From the NCBI RefSeq assembly GCF_004197395.1, contig NZ_SELS01000033.1, positions 23,474 through 87,473 on the forward strand: a stretch of 64,000 bases of DNA. The letters run 5' to 3'. Under the pieces are notes generated by a model that was not told the origin of the DNA, made no database searches, and saw only the letters and a list, made by a program, of their open reading frames with translations. The stretch is from Paraburkholderia sp. UYCP14C (GTDB taxonomy: Bacteria; Pseudomonadota; Gammaproteobacteria; Burkholderiales; Burkholderiaceae). A program made the position numbers and the translations under genes. The stretch's first letter is position 1; the number at the start of each line of letters is the position of its first letter. Below are positions 37,415 to 46,992 of the stretch, in pieces.

Positions 37415-37533
37415 ATCCCCTCTCTCCACGTAAAGTACCGGACCCAACGATACCCATCTCTTGCCACAGTCATCAGTTGGTAGCGGCTCGCCGTAGGTAC
37501 GCACCTGTCTTTAAGCTGTCAGGGTAACTCCCA

Positions 37534-37562
37534 TTGCCTTATTAAAGACGACCAGTCATATT
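37534..37562 (+). promoter_or_regulatory. promoter with TetR operator for the CaiB-NMO-actP operon
   Basis: TTGCCT (37534-37539), a 17-base spacer and CATATT (37557-37562) form a plausible sigma-70 promoter. ACGACCAGTCAT (37548-37559) overlaps the spacer and -10, so a bound repressor would block polymerase. The intergenic region is shared with the GlxA-type regulator. Confidence 0.55.
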
Positions 37563-37791
37563 AACATTCACGACGTTGGCTGTCTTTGTCAGTCCGCTCG
37601 GCCCCGCACCGGAGCCGAGCTGCTAGTGCGCCGTGCCTCCGTGCACTTTCGGCGTGAGCCCGGGTCCTCGAAAGGCGTGGTCCGAACCCGGGGGCTTTGC
37701 CAAATCGAGGAGCGCTGCGTCCGCAGTAATGAACGCATCGACGCATCACCGACTTCTCTTCACCATAACCAACAGACATTCAAAATCTTTC

Positions 37792-39000
37792 ATGTCGAAT
37801 CCGCAATCATCGCTACCGCTCGCTGGCGTTCGTGTTCTCGATCTCTCCCGTGTGATGGCAGGCCCATGGTGCACCATGGTACTCGGCGATCTCGGCGCGG
37901 AAATCATCAAGGTCGAGCACCCGCAGCGCGGTGACGACACCCGCGACTGGGGGCTACCGGTCGGCTCGACGGAGACGGCCTACTTCAACAGCGTCAACCG
38001 GAATAAGCGCTCAGTGACGATCGATCTGCAAACAGTCGAAGGTCAGCAACTCGCACGCGAAATAGCGCGCACGAGCGACGTCGTCATCCAAAACTTCAAG
38101 TTCGGCGGTGCCGAGAGGCTTGGTCTCGGCTACGAGCAACTGAAACAGGAACGCGCAGACCTAATCTACTGCTCGATATCCGGTTACGACCGCGCGGGTC
38201 CAGAAGCGGCGCGCCCGGGATACGACCTGGTGATTCAGGGCGAGGCTGGGCTGATGGCTATGAACGGAGAGGCTGCCCAACCGCCGTTGAAGTTCGGCGT
38301 GGCCGCCGTCGATATCATGACGGGGATGTATTCGGCACAGGCGGTTCTCGCGGCGCTATTCGACCGTATGCGCGCCGGCAACGGACGCCACATCGAGATG
38401 GCACTCTACGATTGCGGCCTGACGATCACCTCCTACAACGGGCTCGAAGCGCTGATCATGGGCGAAGACCCGCCGCGATGCGGCAATGCCCATCCCTCCG
38501 TCGTTCCGTATGGCGTCTTCGATGCGGAGGACGGACCGCTCGTAGTCGCAGTTGGCAACAACGCACAGTTTGCACGTTTTTGCCGTGAGGTGATCGAACG
38601 GCCCGATCTTGCCAATGATGAGCGTTTCAAGACAAACATCAGCCGTGCGACTCATCGCGCCGCGCTACTCCCGGAACTGAATCGCGAATTCGCTTGCCGC
38701 ACGCGCCATGAGCTGCTTCAACGCCTGACGCAGGCGGGCATTCCCTGCGGCGAAGTGCTGGGCCTTCACGAGGCGCTCAGCTCAGCGCGGGCAATCGATG
38801 CCGGTCTGGTGACGACGCAACCGCATGCCGATGCCGGCAGTGTGCACGTGCTTGCGCCGCCGTTTCGCTTCGACGGCCTGCGTCTGCCGGTGCGGCATAT
38901 ACCGCCGCGACTCGGCGAAGGCACGCAGGATGTTCTTCAAGGCCTGCTCGGCTTATCCGAAGAGCGGCTTACCCAGTTGAAGGCAACCGGTGTCGTCTGA
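37792..39000 (+). CDS. CaiB/BaiF (class III) CoA-transferase
   Basis: Class III CoA-transferase of 402 aa with VLDLSRVMAGPWC at the N-terminus and nucleophile Asp174 in AAVDIMTGMY. Formyl-, succinyl- or crotonobetainyl-CoA-type chemistry is possible. The ATG is at the usual distance from the first motif; the ribosome site is weak. It leads an operon with a nitronate monooxygenase-like gene, a DUF485 gene and actP, suggesting uptake and CoA activation of an organic acid. Confidence 0.92.
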   Translation: MSNPQSSLPLAGVRVLDLSRVMAGPWCTMVLGDLGAEIIKVEHPQRGDDTRDWGLPVGSTETAYFNSVNRNKRSVTIDLQTVEGQQLAREIARTSDVVIQNFKFGGAERLGLGYEQLKQERADLIYCSISGYDRAGPEAARPGYDLVIQGEAGLMAMNGEAAQPPLKFGVAAVDIMTGMYSAQAVLAALFDRMRAGNGRHIEMALYDCGLTITSYNGLEALIMGEDPPRCGNAHPSVVPYGVFDAEDGPLVVAVGNNAQFARFCREVIERPDLANDERFKTNISRATHRAALLPELNREFACRTRHELLQRLTQAGIPCGEVLGLHEALSSARAIDAGLVTTQPHADAGSVHVLAPPFRFDGLRLPVRHIPPRLGEGTQDVLQGLLGLSEERLTQLKATGVV

Positions 39001-39031
39001 CGCTGCATTGGAATGCACTGCCCCGTTCATC

Positions 39032-40027
39032 ATGGCTCACAAACCATTTTCTAACCGCGTCACCGATCTCTTCCGCACGCGCTTGCCTGTCGTCGCTGGC
39101 GGTCTGATGTGGCTTGCGGACGCTGACTATGTCGCGGCCGCGTCGCGCGCCGGCATCATCGGATTCATCACTGCCGCGAGCTTTCCGGAACCGCACGCGT
39201 TGCGAGCGGAAATCAGGCGATGTCGCGATCTCTGCGACGGTGGCCCGTTTGGTGTCAACGTCTCAATGCTGCCAAAGCTGCTACCGGGCGAGAAGACCCG
39301 GGAAATTTTTGAACTCGTTGCGAATGAAGGTGTCGAGTTTGTTGAAACGTCCGGTCGGAATCCCGAAGAGTTCCTGCCGCTCCTGAAGCGGGCAGGCGTG
39401 AAGGTACTGCACAAAGTGCCCGCCGTACGCTATGCAGTCAAGGCAGCTGCAATGGGTGTCGACGCCGTTGCCATCGTCGGAGCCGAATGCGGTGGACATC
39501 CGGGGCTCGACATGGTCGGATCGTTCGTGAACGCTGCTTGGGCCGAGAGCCAACTGGACATTCCGTACCTGATTGGCGGCGGTATAGGCCGCGGCTCACA
39601 AGTCGCCGCGGCGCTCGCGATGGGTGCGTCGGGCGTGGTGGTCGGAACCCGCTTCACCGTGGCCGAAGAAATTTGGGCGCACGATGCCTACAAGCGTCGT
39701 CTGATCGAAGCGCAGCCGACCGACACTGAGCTTTGCATGAGTTCCGTGCGCAATACGATCCGCGCACTGCGCAATGACACGACTGCCGCTGTGAGGGCTA
39801 TCGAAACCGCGAACCCGGGCGTGACGATTCAAGAATTGATGCCGATGGTGGCGGGCAAGATCGGGCGCGAAGCTTACGTCAGCGGCGATTGGTCGAAAGG
39901 ATTGCTCTCTGCCGGACATGCGTTAGCGTTCGTCGACAAGGTAGAACCGCTCGCCGCGATCGTCTCGCGTTTCGAGGACGACATGCTGCGCGCACTCGCG
40001 CGCCTGCGGACGGTCACGGCCAATTGA
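39032..40027 (+). CDS. nitronate monooxygenase-family FMN enzyme
   Basis: FMN-dependent TIM-barrel protein (331 aa) of the nitronate monooxygenase/2-nitropropane dioxygenase family. GGLMWLADADYVAAAS near the N-terminus, AIVGAECGGHPG in the middle and YLIGGGIGRGSQVAAALAMG for FMN phosphate are present. The ATG start fits homologues; an upstream GTG overlapping the CaiB stop would add 14 residues. Family members oxidise nitronates, but many act as reductases of enoyl/CoA compounds, so the pairing with CaiB may mean a CoA-thioester substrate. Confidence 0.88.
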   Translation: MAHKPFSNRVTDLFRTRLPVVAGGLMWLADADYVAAASRAGIIGFITAASFPEPHALRAEIRRCRDLCDGGPFGVNVSMLPKLLPGEKTREIFELVANEGVEFVETSGRNPEEFLPLLKRAGVKVLHKVPAVRYAVKAAAMGVDAVAIVGAECGGHPGLDMVGSFVNAAWAESQLDIPYLIGGGIGRGSQVAAALAMGASGVVVGTRFTVAEEIWAHDAYKRRLIEAQPTDTELCMSSVRNTIRALRNDTTAAVRAIETANPGVTIQELMPMVAGKIGREAYVSGDWSKGLLSAGHALAFVDKVEPLAAIVSRFEDDMLRALARLRTVTAN

Positions 40028-40115
40028 TGACGGCTTTCGTTGATCCCTCTGGCCATTCGGGCTCAAACTCATCTATCGCAGTGAATCCGGCAAGCATCAT
40101 TAAGGAGACAAGTAC

Positions 40116-40433
40116 GTGCAACAAACTTCTATCGAATTAATCCAGAGCAGTGCCGAGTACAAGGTGCTCGTTTCGTCTCGCCGGCGTTTCAGTTTCACGC
40201 TGACGGCGCTCATGGTCTTTACCTTCTACGGTTTCATTCTTTTCGTCGCCTTCGCGCCACGGACGCTCGCACGGCCGCTTTATGAGGGCGCCACGACGAG
40301 TGTCGGTATCGCCGCAGGTGTCGGCATCATGTTGATCGGGTTCGGGCTGACGGCCTGGTACGTACGCCGCTCCAACGTAACGTTCGATCCGCTGATGAGC
40401 ACAATGCTTGCGAAAGCTCAGCAGGGAGACTGA
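40116..40433 (+). CDS. DUF485 membrane protein (ActP partner)
   Basis: 105-aa inner-membrane protein with two helices (about residues 28-50 and 62-83). DUF485 (YjcH-like) genes typically precede actP. Translation starts at GTG after TAAGGAGA. The actP ATG follows three bases after its stop, implying a joint transport unit. Confidence 0.9.
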   Translation: MQQTSIELIQSSAEYKVLVSSRRRFSFTLTALMVFTFYGFILFVAFAPRTLARPLYEGATTSVGIAAGVGIMLIGFGLTAWYVRRSNVTFDPLMSTMLAKAQQGD

Positions 40434-40436
40434 TCG

Positions 40437-42122
40437 ATGAAGCGCGCTTCCACCCTCCTCTGTACTACACTCTTTGCCACATCCACGCTCGCCCACGCTA
40501 CTTCAGCCGAGGGGGTGGCTCCCACGCATACCGCGATGAACCCGGCTGCGATCGGCATGTTCGCGCTCTTTGTGATCGTTACACTCGGAATCACGCGTTG
40601 GGCGGCAAGCAAGACCCGCACGACCAAGGACTTTTATAGCGCCGGAGGCGGAATTACCGGCTTGCAGAACGGTTTTGCCATCGCTGGCGACTATATGTCT
40701 GCCGCTTCATTCCTCGGACTTTCCGGCATGGTGTACGTATTCGGTTTCGATGGCTTGCTCTATTCGATCGGCTTTCTAATTGCATGGCCGTTCGTGATGT
40801 TTTTGCTCGCCGAGCCGTTGCGAAATCTCGGCAAGTACACATTCGTCGACGTCGTGGCATATCGCTTCGAGCAGGCACCGATCAGGCTGCTCACCTCGTT
40901 CACGTCACTCGTCGTCGTGATCTTTTATCTCGTCATCCAAATGGTTGGTGCGGGGAAGCTGATTCAGTTGCTTTTTGGACTGCAGTACTGGCTGGCGGAG
41001 GTCATCATCGGTGTGTTGATGGTTGTCTACGTATTCTTCGGCGGCATGAAGGCGACGACCTGGGTGCAGATCATCAAGGCGGTTCTGCTGCTCTGCGGTG
41101 CGACGTTCATTGCCGTTATCGCACTTCAGCAATTCAATTTCAGCCCCGAGGAAATGTTCCGGCGTGCCGTTGCCGTTCATCCGGGAACACTGAGCATCAT
41201 GGGTCCGGGGAAGTTGGTGAAAGATCCAATCAATGCCCTGTCGCTCGGCATCACACTGATGTTCGGCGCAGCAGGTTTGCCCCATGTTCTGATGCGCTTT
41301 TTCACTGTACCCAACGCAAAGGAGGCGCGGAAGTCGGTGCTCGTCGCAACCGGGCTCGTCGGATATTTCTACCTTCTCACGTTCATCATCGGGTTTTCCG
41401 CGATTGCACTGCTCGTGCAACATCCGGAGTTCTTCAAGGTCTCGGCCGGAGGACACTTCAATCTCACGCACGACTTGATCGGCGGCTCCAACATGGTCGC
41501 GGTAAAGCTTGCAGAAGCGACGGGCGGAAACCTGTTCTACGGTTTTATCGCCGCCGTCACTTTCTCGACGATCCTGGCAGTTGTTGCGGGCCTCACTCTC
41601 TCAGGTGCGACAACCGTATCCCATGACTTGTACGCTTGCTGGCTTGCTGGCGGGAAGGCGGACGAACGCCGGGAGATGCGCATCTCTCGAGCGTCCACTA
41701 TAGCGCTCAGCTTAATCGCGATCGGTCTCGGCATTATGTTCGAGCACAGTAACGTCGCGTTTCTCGCAGGATTGGTGGCCGCAATTGCCGCGAGTGCGAA
41801 TTTTCCGGTACTGGTATCGTCGATTTTTTGGGGTGGGATGACGACGCGCGGCGCCGTGGCCGGCGGACTCCTCGGGCTGTCTTCTTCGCTCCTGCTCACG
41901 CTGTTTTCCAAGGCGGTATGGATGGACGTACTGGGCCACACTCATGCGCCGGTGTTCCTCGATAGCCCGTCACTGGTTTCCGTGCCGCTCGCATTCGTCG
42001 GCATCTACGTGGTCTCTGTGCTGGACCGCAGTGACCGCGCACGGCGAGAGCGGGAAGCGTTCGGATTGCAAGAGTTCTACGCGCAAACTGGCCTCCTCCC
42101 GATCAAGGCAGCGGAGCACTAA
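40437..42122 (+). CDS. actP: cation/acetate symporter (SSS family)
   Basis: Sodium:solute symporter of 561 aa (E. coli ActP is 549). A cleavable-type signal segment (about residues 1-23) precedes about 13 membrane helices. DFYSAGGGITGLQNGFAIAG and GDYMSAASFLGLSG are the classic motifs. It probably imports acetate or another short carboxylate whose CoA ester is made by the CaiB transferase at the head of the operon. It ends the operon; a 7-bp hairpin lies beyond. Confidence 0.94.
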   Translation: MKRASTLLCTTLFATSTLAHATSAEGVAPTHTAMNPAAIGMFALFVIVTLGITRWAASKTRTTKDFYSAGGGITGLQNGFAIAGDYMSAASFLGLSGMVYVFGFDGLLYSIGFLIAWPFVMFLLAEPLRNLGKYTFVDVVAYRFEQAPIRLLTSFTSLVVVIFYLVIQMVGAGKLIQLLFGLQYWLAEVIIGVLMVVYVFFGGMKATTWVQIIKAVLLLCGATFIAVIALQQFNFSPEEMFRRAVAVHPGTLSIMGPGKLVKDPINALSLGITLMFGAAGLPHVLMRFFTVPNAKEARKSVLVATGLVGYFYLLTFIIGFSAIALLVQHPEFFKVSAGGHFNLTHDLIGGSNMVAVKLAEATGGNLFYGFIAAVTFSTILAVVAGLTLSGATTVSHDLYACWLAGGKADERREMRISRASTIALSLIAIGLGIMFEHSNVAFLAGLVAAIAASANFPVLVSSIFWGGMTTRGAVAGGLLGLSSSLLLTLFSKAVWMDVLGHTHAPVFLDSPSLVSVPLAFVGIYVVSVLDRSDRARREREAFGLQEFYAQTGLLPIKAAEH

Positions 42123-42233
42123 GGGCTTCCGTCCGCAGAAAAACGCGAAGGTGTACGCAAGCTTTCCAACCGGAATGACCGCTACGAAGAGAGTCCGCCG
42201 CGCGCGTGTCCGTTCAGGGGCTCGAGCGCGGAA

Positions 42234-42252
42234 AGACGCGCACAGCGCGTCT
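42234..42252 (+). terminator. possible terminator hairpin after actP
   Basis: AGACGCG-CACAG-CGCGTCT is a 7-bp perfect stem about 110 bases after the actP stop, in the convergent gap before a decayed gene. No T-run follows. Confidence 0.3.
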
Positions 42253-42265
42253 GTGCTCCGAGGGC

Positions 42266-43568
42266 TCAGCCCTTGCCCACCACCACTAGCTTTCGGTTAG
42301 CAAACTCTTTGAGCCCAACGTCTCCGAGTTCGCGGCCGTAGCCCGATCTCTTGATCCCGCTGAAAGGCAGTTCGGCGCGAGAAGTCGTCGGCGTGTTGAT
42401 GAACACCATCCCAGTTTCCATCCGCGATGCAAGAGAGCGAGCGCGCTTAATGTCGGACGAGAAAATCGAGCCTCCCAAGCCGAACGGCGAATCGTTGGCG
42501 AGGAACACGACGGCATCATCGTCATCGACGACAAAGATCTGCGCCACGGGGCCGAAGAACTCTCGGTAGTAGGCGGGATTTTCCTTTGTGATACTTGCCA
42601 GCACCGTAGGTTCGTAAAAGAAGCCTTTGCGTTCTGCTCGTTTGCCGCCTGCCAATACTTGAGTGCCATTCTTCACCGCGGCTTCGACCTGGCGATCGAG
42701 ATCGTTCAGTGCCGCCTCGGACGACATCGGCCCCAGCACAGTCTCCGGTGCCATCGGGTCGCCCATTGGCGCGCTCTTCATGCCGCTGACAAACGCGTCG
42801 ACAAATTTCTCCGCGACTGCACGCCGCACCACGAAGCGCTTCGCGCCGATACAAACCTGTCCGGCGTCGGCGAGACGGGCGGAGATGCCCGCCTGCACGG
42901 TCTTCTCAATATCGGCGTCATCCAGCACGACGAACACGTCACTACCACCGAGTTCGAGCGTGGACTTCTTGAGCATTTCCGATGCTCGCGCCCCCACTTT
43001 GCTACCGGCGCCTTCCGAGCCGGTCAGGCAACGCCTTGGATACGCGAGTCCCCCAGTAGTCCGGCGATCTTCGTGGAAGACACGTACAGGTTGGTGACTG
43101 CGCCGCTCGGTGCGCCAGCCTGCCGGACGATGTCCTCAAACAGCGCCGCACATTGCGGAAAGATACTCGCGTGTTTAAAGACTATCGGGTTTCCGATCGC
43201 GATCGCCGGCGCAACAACCCGTGTAAGTTGATAAATGGGAAAGTTCCATGGCTCCACCGCGAGCAGGATGCCGATCGGATGATATTCGACCCACCCCTCG
43301 CCAACTTCAGTGGCAATGAGTTGCGGCTTGAGAAGTTCACGGGCTTGCCCATTTCAGCGCCATTGTTCGAGCAAGCTTGTCGCTATTTTCGGTCAAAAGC
43401 GACGCCAGCTTGTCGAGAACGGCGGGCCGCGGCGCGATGTTGCCCCTTGACCAGTTCGAGTGATAGAGCGTCTGCTTTCGCAAGCGCTGCTTCGACCTCA
43501 CCATTCGTGTGGTCGGCAAACTCCTGGATCGTTTGCTCGGTGAAAGGGCTGAGGGTTCTGTACGCCAT
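42266..43568 (-). pseudogene. decayed NAD-dependent succinate-semialdehyde-type aldehyde dehydrogenase
   Basis: All parts of an SSADH-like ALDH can be read but in different frames. MAYRTLSPFTEQTIQ begins at 43568; the frame breaks near 43465 into WSRGNIAPRPAVLDKLASL; after MAL about 30 residues are missing; VEYHPIGILLAVEPWNFP resumes; a single-base loss at 43024 (GTTGCCTGACC) stops that frame before LTGSEGAGSK; the rest, with LELGGSDVFV and DAGQVCIGAKRF, runs intact to 42266. Three frame errors plus a deletion make this a pseudogene. An intact ALDH of another branch lies at 52981. Confidence 0.85.
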
Positions 43569-43771
43569 AACGGTTCCTATACGATCGCGGGGCGTCGCCG
43601 ATCGCCAAGAGAAGGTGGTAAAGGGATCTCCGGCACTTTCGGGCGGCTGTCGAGCGATTGAACTGGTCGACGTCTATTCGCGCTCCACATCAGTGCTTTC
43701 GATGGTGGGAATGCTCTCGTGCTGGCGGCCGGGGAAGAACTTCGCTGCCGCGCCGCCAGCCCGTCCATCGA

Positions 43772-44422
43772 TCAGTAGCCGATGGTGAAGCGTGCGCGCT
43801 CGTGCGCCGGTTTCTCAAGTTCGTCGACGAGAGCAACCGCGTAGTCTTCGAAGGAAACCCAGCTCTTGCCCTGATCGTCCTTGATCAGGTCATCGCCACC
43901 GAGGCGGAACTTGCCTGTGCGCACGCCCGGGTCGATCTGCATCGGCGGACTGAAGTACGTCCAGTTGATATCCGATGCTCTGAGCGCCGCGAAAGCTTTC
44001 ACGTGGGATGTTGCGATCGGAATCAGCTTTTCCGGCCAGTAACCGGATTCGAGTACCGTCACGCCGGGCGAGTACCAGAGCGAGCCGCATCCACCTGCCA
44101 TGACAAGGCGCGCAGAACCAGCCTTGCGAACGGCGACGATCGCGCGCTCGATCACTTGAGGCAGTTGGTCCGTGTAGCTCACATCGCTAAAGAATCGCTC
44201 ATCCTGCTTCGCAGGGCCGAAGGCGCTGACGACAGCATCCGCGCCAGCGATAATCTCCGCTAGGCGATCTGCGCTACTTAGATCATCGCGCACGGTTGGA
44301 ATACTTTTGGGAAGCTTGTCCGGATTGCGGGCAACCGCCGTGACTTGATGCCCGCGGCTGATCAGTTCGCTGAGGACCGGGCGGCCAACCTGGCCGGTGG
44401 CGGCGAGAACGACGACTTTCAT
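43772..44422 (-). CDS. NAD(P)-binding oxidoreductase, NmrA/SDR-atypical
   Basis: Rossmann-fold protein (216 aa), starting MKVVVLAATGQVGRPVLSEL with the GxxGxxG-type motif, close to NAD(P)H-binding epimerase or NmrA-like stress proteins. Catalytic residues are not obvious, so a redox sensor or ketone/quinone reductase role is possible. The start gives the motif at the N-terminus after AGAGGG. It begins 82 bases past the Old Yellow Enzyme stop and is probably in that operon. Confidence 0.85.
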   Translation of the reverse strand: MKVVVLAATGQVGRPVLSELISRGHQVTAVARNPDKLPKSIPTVRDDLSSADRLAEIIAGADAVVSAFGPAKQDERFFSDVSYTDQLPQVIERAIVAVRKAGSARLVMAGGCGSLWYSPGVTVLESGYWPEKLIPIATSHVKAFAALRASDINWTYFSPPMQIDPGVRTGKFRLGGDDLIKDDQGKSWVSFEDYAVALVDELEKPAHERARFTIGY

Positions 44423-44504
44423 ATTCAATGTCCCTCTAGAATTGGCACTTCGTTGTGGAATGGCCGAGAAGCTCGCGACGTATATGCCGCCGCGAGCCTC
44501 CTCG

Positions 44505-45614
44505 TCACTCCGTTTGGCCCGCCGTCTCCAGCGCGGGATAATCGACATAGCCAGCTGCTCCGCCGCCATAGAAGGTCGCGCGATCATGGCGGTTGAGCGG
44601 TGCACCGCGCTTGAGCCGAGCCGGCAAATCAGGATTGGCGATGAACTGCCTGCCGAACGCGACAGCATCGACTTGGTCCGACCGAATCGCTTCTTCCGCT
44701 GATTCGGCCGTGAACCCGCCCGCAACGATCAGTGTGCCGGGCCAGAAAGGACGCAGCGCACCGACTTCCTGCGGCGTACCGATCTCCATACCGCCGCCGG
44801 TGCGCGCCTCGATCAGGCTCACGTACGCGACACCGAGTTCGCTCAGCCGCTGCAGCACGTAACCGTAAAGGCCGATCGGATCCGAATCGCCCACATCGTT
44901 GTAAGTGCCGAACGGCGAGAGGCGAACGCCGACGCGATCGGCGCCCCAGATTTCGATCAACGCCTCGGTCACCTCGATCAGCAGGCGTGCGCGGTTCTCG
45001 ACAGAGCCCCCGTAAATGTCCGTGCGCTTATTCGAGCAATCGTCCAGAAACTGCTGCAGCAAATAGCCGTTCGCGCCGTGGATCTCCACACCGTCGAAGC
45101 CGGCGGCCATTGCGTTGCGCGCGCCTTCACGATAGCCCTCGATGATCCCCGGAATCTCGTCCAGCTCGAGCGCACGCGGCGTTTCGTAAGGCACGGACTT
45201 CCATTCAGGAGTCAGCGCGGTTTGACCGGTGATCGCGATAGCCGACGGTGCAACGGGAAGCTCGCCGTTCGGCTGAAAGCTCGAATGCGACGAACGACCG
45301 GTATGCCAAAGTTGTAGAAAGATGAAGCCGCCCTTCGCGTGGACCGCGTCGGTGACCTTCTTCCACCCTTCCACCTGTTCGGTAGAGTGGATGCCGGGTG
45401 TTGCGGGATAACCTTGACCGCCGGGCGAGACCTGCGTCGCTTCCGCGATGATCAGCCCGCCTGCGGACGCGCGCTGACCGTAGTAATCGGGGGCGAGCGC
45501 ATTCGGCACGTTGCCGGCGCCGGCGCGCATGCGGGTCAGAGGCGGCATCACGATCCGATGGGCCAGCTCATAACGGCCAACGCGAAGCGGCGAGAAAAGC
45601 GAGGTCGAGGACAT
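44505..45614 (-). CDS. nemA: Old Yellow Enzyme family alkene reductase (NemA-like)
   Basis: FMN-dependent ene-reductase of 369 aa. The N-terminal LFSPLRVGRYELAHRIVMPP and PLTRMRA segments, HGANGYLLQQFL with the substrate-binding His-x-x-Asn, and ERIY-like TDIYGGSVENR are family signatures. It reduces electrophilic C=C bonds, nitro esters and quinones with NAD(P)H. It is preceded by a TetR-type operator overlapping its promoter, the arrangement E. coli uses for NemR control of nemA. Confidence 0.93.
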   Translation of the reverse strand: MSSTSLFSPLRVGRYELAHRIVMPPLTRMRAGAGNVPNALAPDYYGQRASAGGLIIAEATQVSPGGQGYPATPGIHSTEQVEGWKKVTDAVHAKGGFIFLQLWHTGRSSHSSFQPNGELPVAPSAIAITGQTALTPEWKSVPYETPRALELDEIPGIIEGYREGARNAMAAGFDGVEIHGANGYLLQQFLDDCSNKRTDIYGGSVENRARLLIEVTEALIEIWGADRVGVRLSPFGTYNDVGDSDPIGLYGYVLQRLSELGVAYVSLIEARTGGGMEIGTPQEVGALRPFWPGTLIVAGGFTAESAEEAIRSDQVDAVAFGRQFIANPDLPARLKRGAPLNRHDRATFYGGGAAGYVDYPALETAGQTE

Positions 45615-45720
45615 GGACGAATCCTTTACACGTGAGTAACGCGCCAGCGGCGCACAAGTTAGGGACAGAGTGCCGACGAAGCGAACGGATTTTCATCGGA
45701 TTGCTCCGGTCATTAAATTA

Positions 45721-45749
45721 ATTATGACCGGTCGTCTTTAATTCGTCAA
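45721..45749 (-). promoter_or_regulatory. promoter with TetR operator for the OYE operon
   Basis: On the minus strand TTGACG (45744-45749), a 17-base spacer and CATAAT (45721-45726) make a sigma-70 promoter. The near-palindrome ATGACCGGTCGT (45724-45735) overlaps the spacer and -10, about 110 bases before the OYE start. Confidence 0.65.
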
Positions 45750-45789
45750 CTGCCAGCGTCCGGGATTTACCATCCCTTAAGAGGAGTCT

Positions 45790-46992
45790 TCAAGCCGGTC
45801 CGTTCGCATACTCCGAATCCGCCCTGGTGTGCGCCAACAGGCCGACCACGAGCGCCATTGCCGACAGGACTACACCAACGATCGCGAGCCCCACCCAGCC
45901 GCCTTGATTCGCGCCGTAGCCGCCAAGCGCGGCACCCGCCGCGCCGCCGAGGAAGTAAGACACCATGAAGACGGTATTTAGACGGCTACGGGCATCCGGG
46001 CGCAGCCCGTAGATGCGCGCCAGGTTGGCGACAAACCCGGCGCGGTTGCCCAGGTCCAGTAGCACCATGCTGACTAACAGGCAGAACAAGTTGCGGGCGC
46101 CGGGAGTGACCAGCGCCATAGAGAGAATGACGAGCACAGTGCTAACGGATGCCACCGTCCGTGCACCGGTTCGGTCCACAAGTGCTCCGATGTGTGGAGA
46201 CAGGAGGAGACCCAGTAATCCGACAAGTCCGAATGCACCGACCGTAGCGGCGCCGAAATCATAGGGTGGGCGCGCCAGCAACGCTGCAAGCGTAGCCCAG
46301 AATGCACTGAAGGCTGCGAACGTCAGAAAGCCCATAGCGGCGGAGATGCGCAGCAGACGCTCTTCGCGGATCAGTACAACGAGAGAATGCATGAGTTCGC
46401 GATAGCGAATCGCCGTCAGTCCATTCGAGGCAGGCAACCGCCTGACGACAACGAGAAGCATCAGATCGACGCCCGATGCGACCCCAAACATCCACCGCCA
46501 TCCCAAGTGCGCGCCGATGAGTCCGCTCAACGTACGGGCGAGAAGCACACCGGTAGAGAGGCCACCGAGCAAGGTGCCCACCACTCTTCCCCGGCTTGCT
46601 GGCGGTGCCATGCCGGACGCGGAGGGAATGACGATCTGCGCGGTAATCGCCGTTGCGCCGACGAGAAAGCTGGCCGCCCCGAGCAGGGCGAATGTCGGCG
46701 CTATTGCGCACGACATCAACGCTACAGCGTTGGCAATGATGACAAGCGACGCGAGCTTGCGTGGCTGCACGCCGTCAGCTAGTGGCACGAAGAGCAGCAA
46801 GCCTGCCGCATAGCCCAGTTGGGTCAGCGTGGCGATCACGTTTCCGTGCGTTGGCGCCACGCCGAACGTCGCCGCGATCAGCGGCAGCAGCGGCTGGTGA
46901 TAGTAGATGGCGGATACGGCAAGCGCGCAGCATAGCGCCATCAGGAATATCTCGCGCCGCGTGATTGCACGCGTTGATTGCGAGGGATTCAT
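45790..46992 (-). CDS. MFS transporter (YnfM/drug:H+ antiporter-like)
   Basis: Major facilitator of 400 aa with 12 predicted helices; YYHQPLLPLIAATFGV at the N-terminus and LADGVQPRKLA in the loop 2-3 region are present. It is likely an exporter of toxic organic compounds. Its start overlaps the stop of the DJ-1-like gene by four bases, closing the SDR-FUSC-DJ-1-MFS operon. Confidence 0.9.
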   Translation of the reverse strand: MNPSQSTRAITRREIFLMALCCALAVSAIYYHQPLLPLIAATFGVAPTHGNVIATLTQLGYAAGLLLFVPLADGVQPRKLASLVIIANAVALMSCAIAPTFALLGAASFLVGATAITAQIVIPSASGMAPPASRGRVVGTLLGGLSTGVLLARTLSGLIGAHLGWRWMFGVASGVDLMLLVVVRRLPASNGLTAIRYRELMHSLVVLIREERLLRISAAMGFLTFAAFSAFWATLAALLARPPYDFGAATVGAFGLVGLLGLLLSPHIGALVDRTGARTVASVSTVLVILSMALVTPGARNLFCLLVSMVLLDLGNRAGFVANLARIYGLRPDARSRLNTVFMVSYFLGGAAGAALGGYGANQGGWVGLAIVGVVLSAMALVVGLLAHTRADSEYANGPA

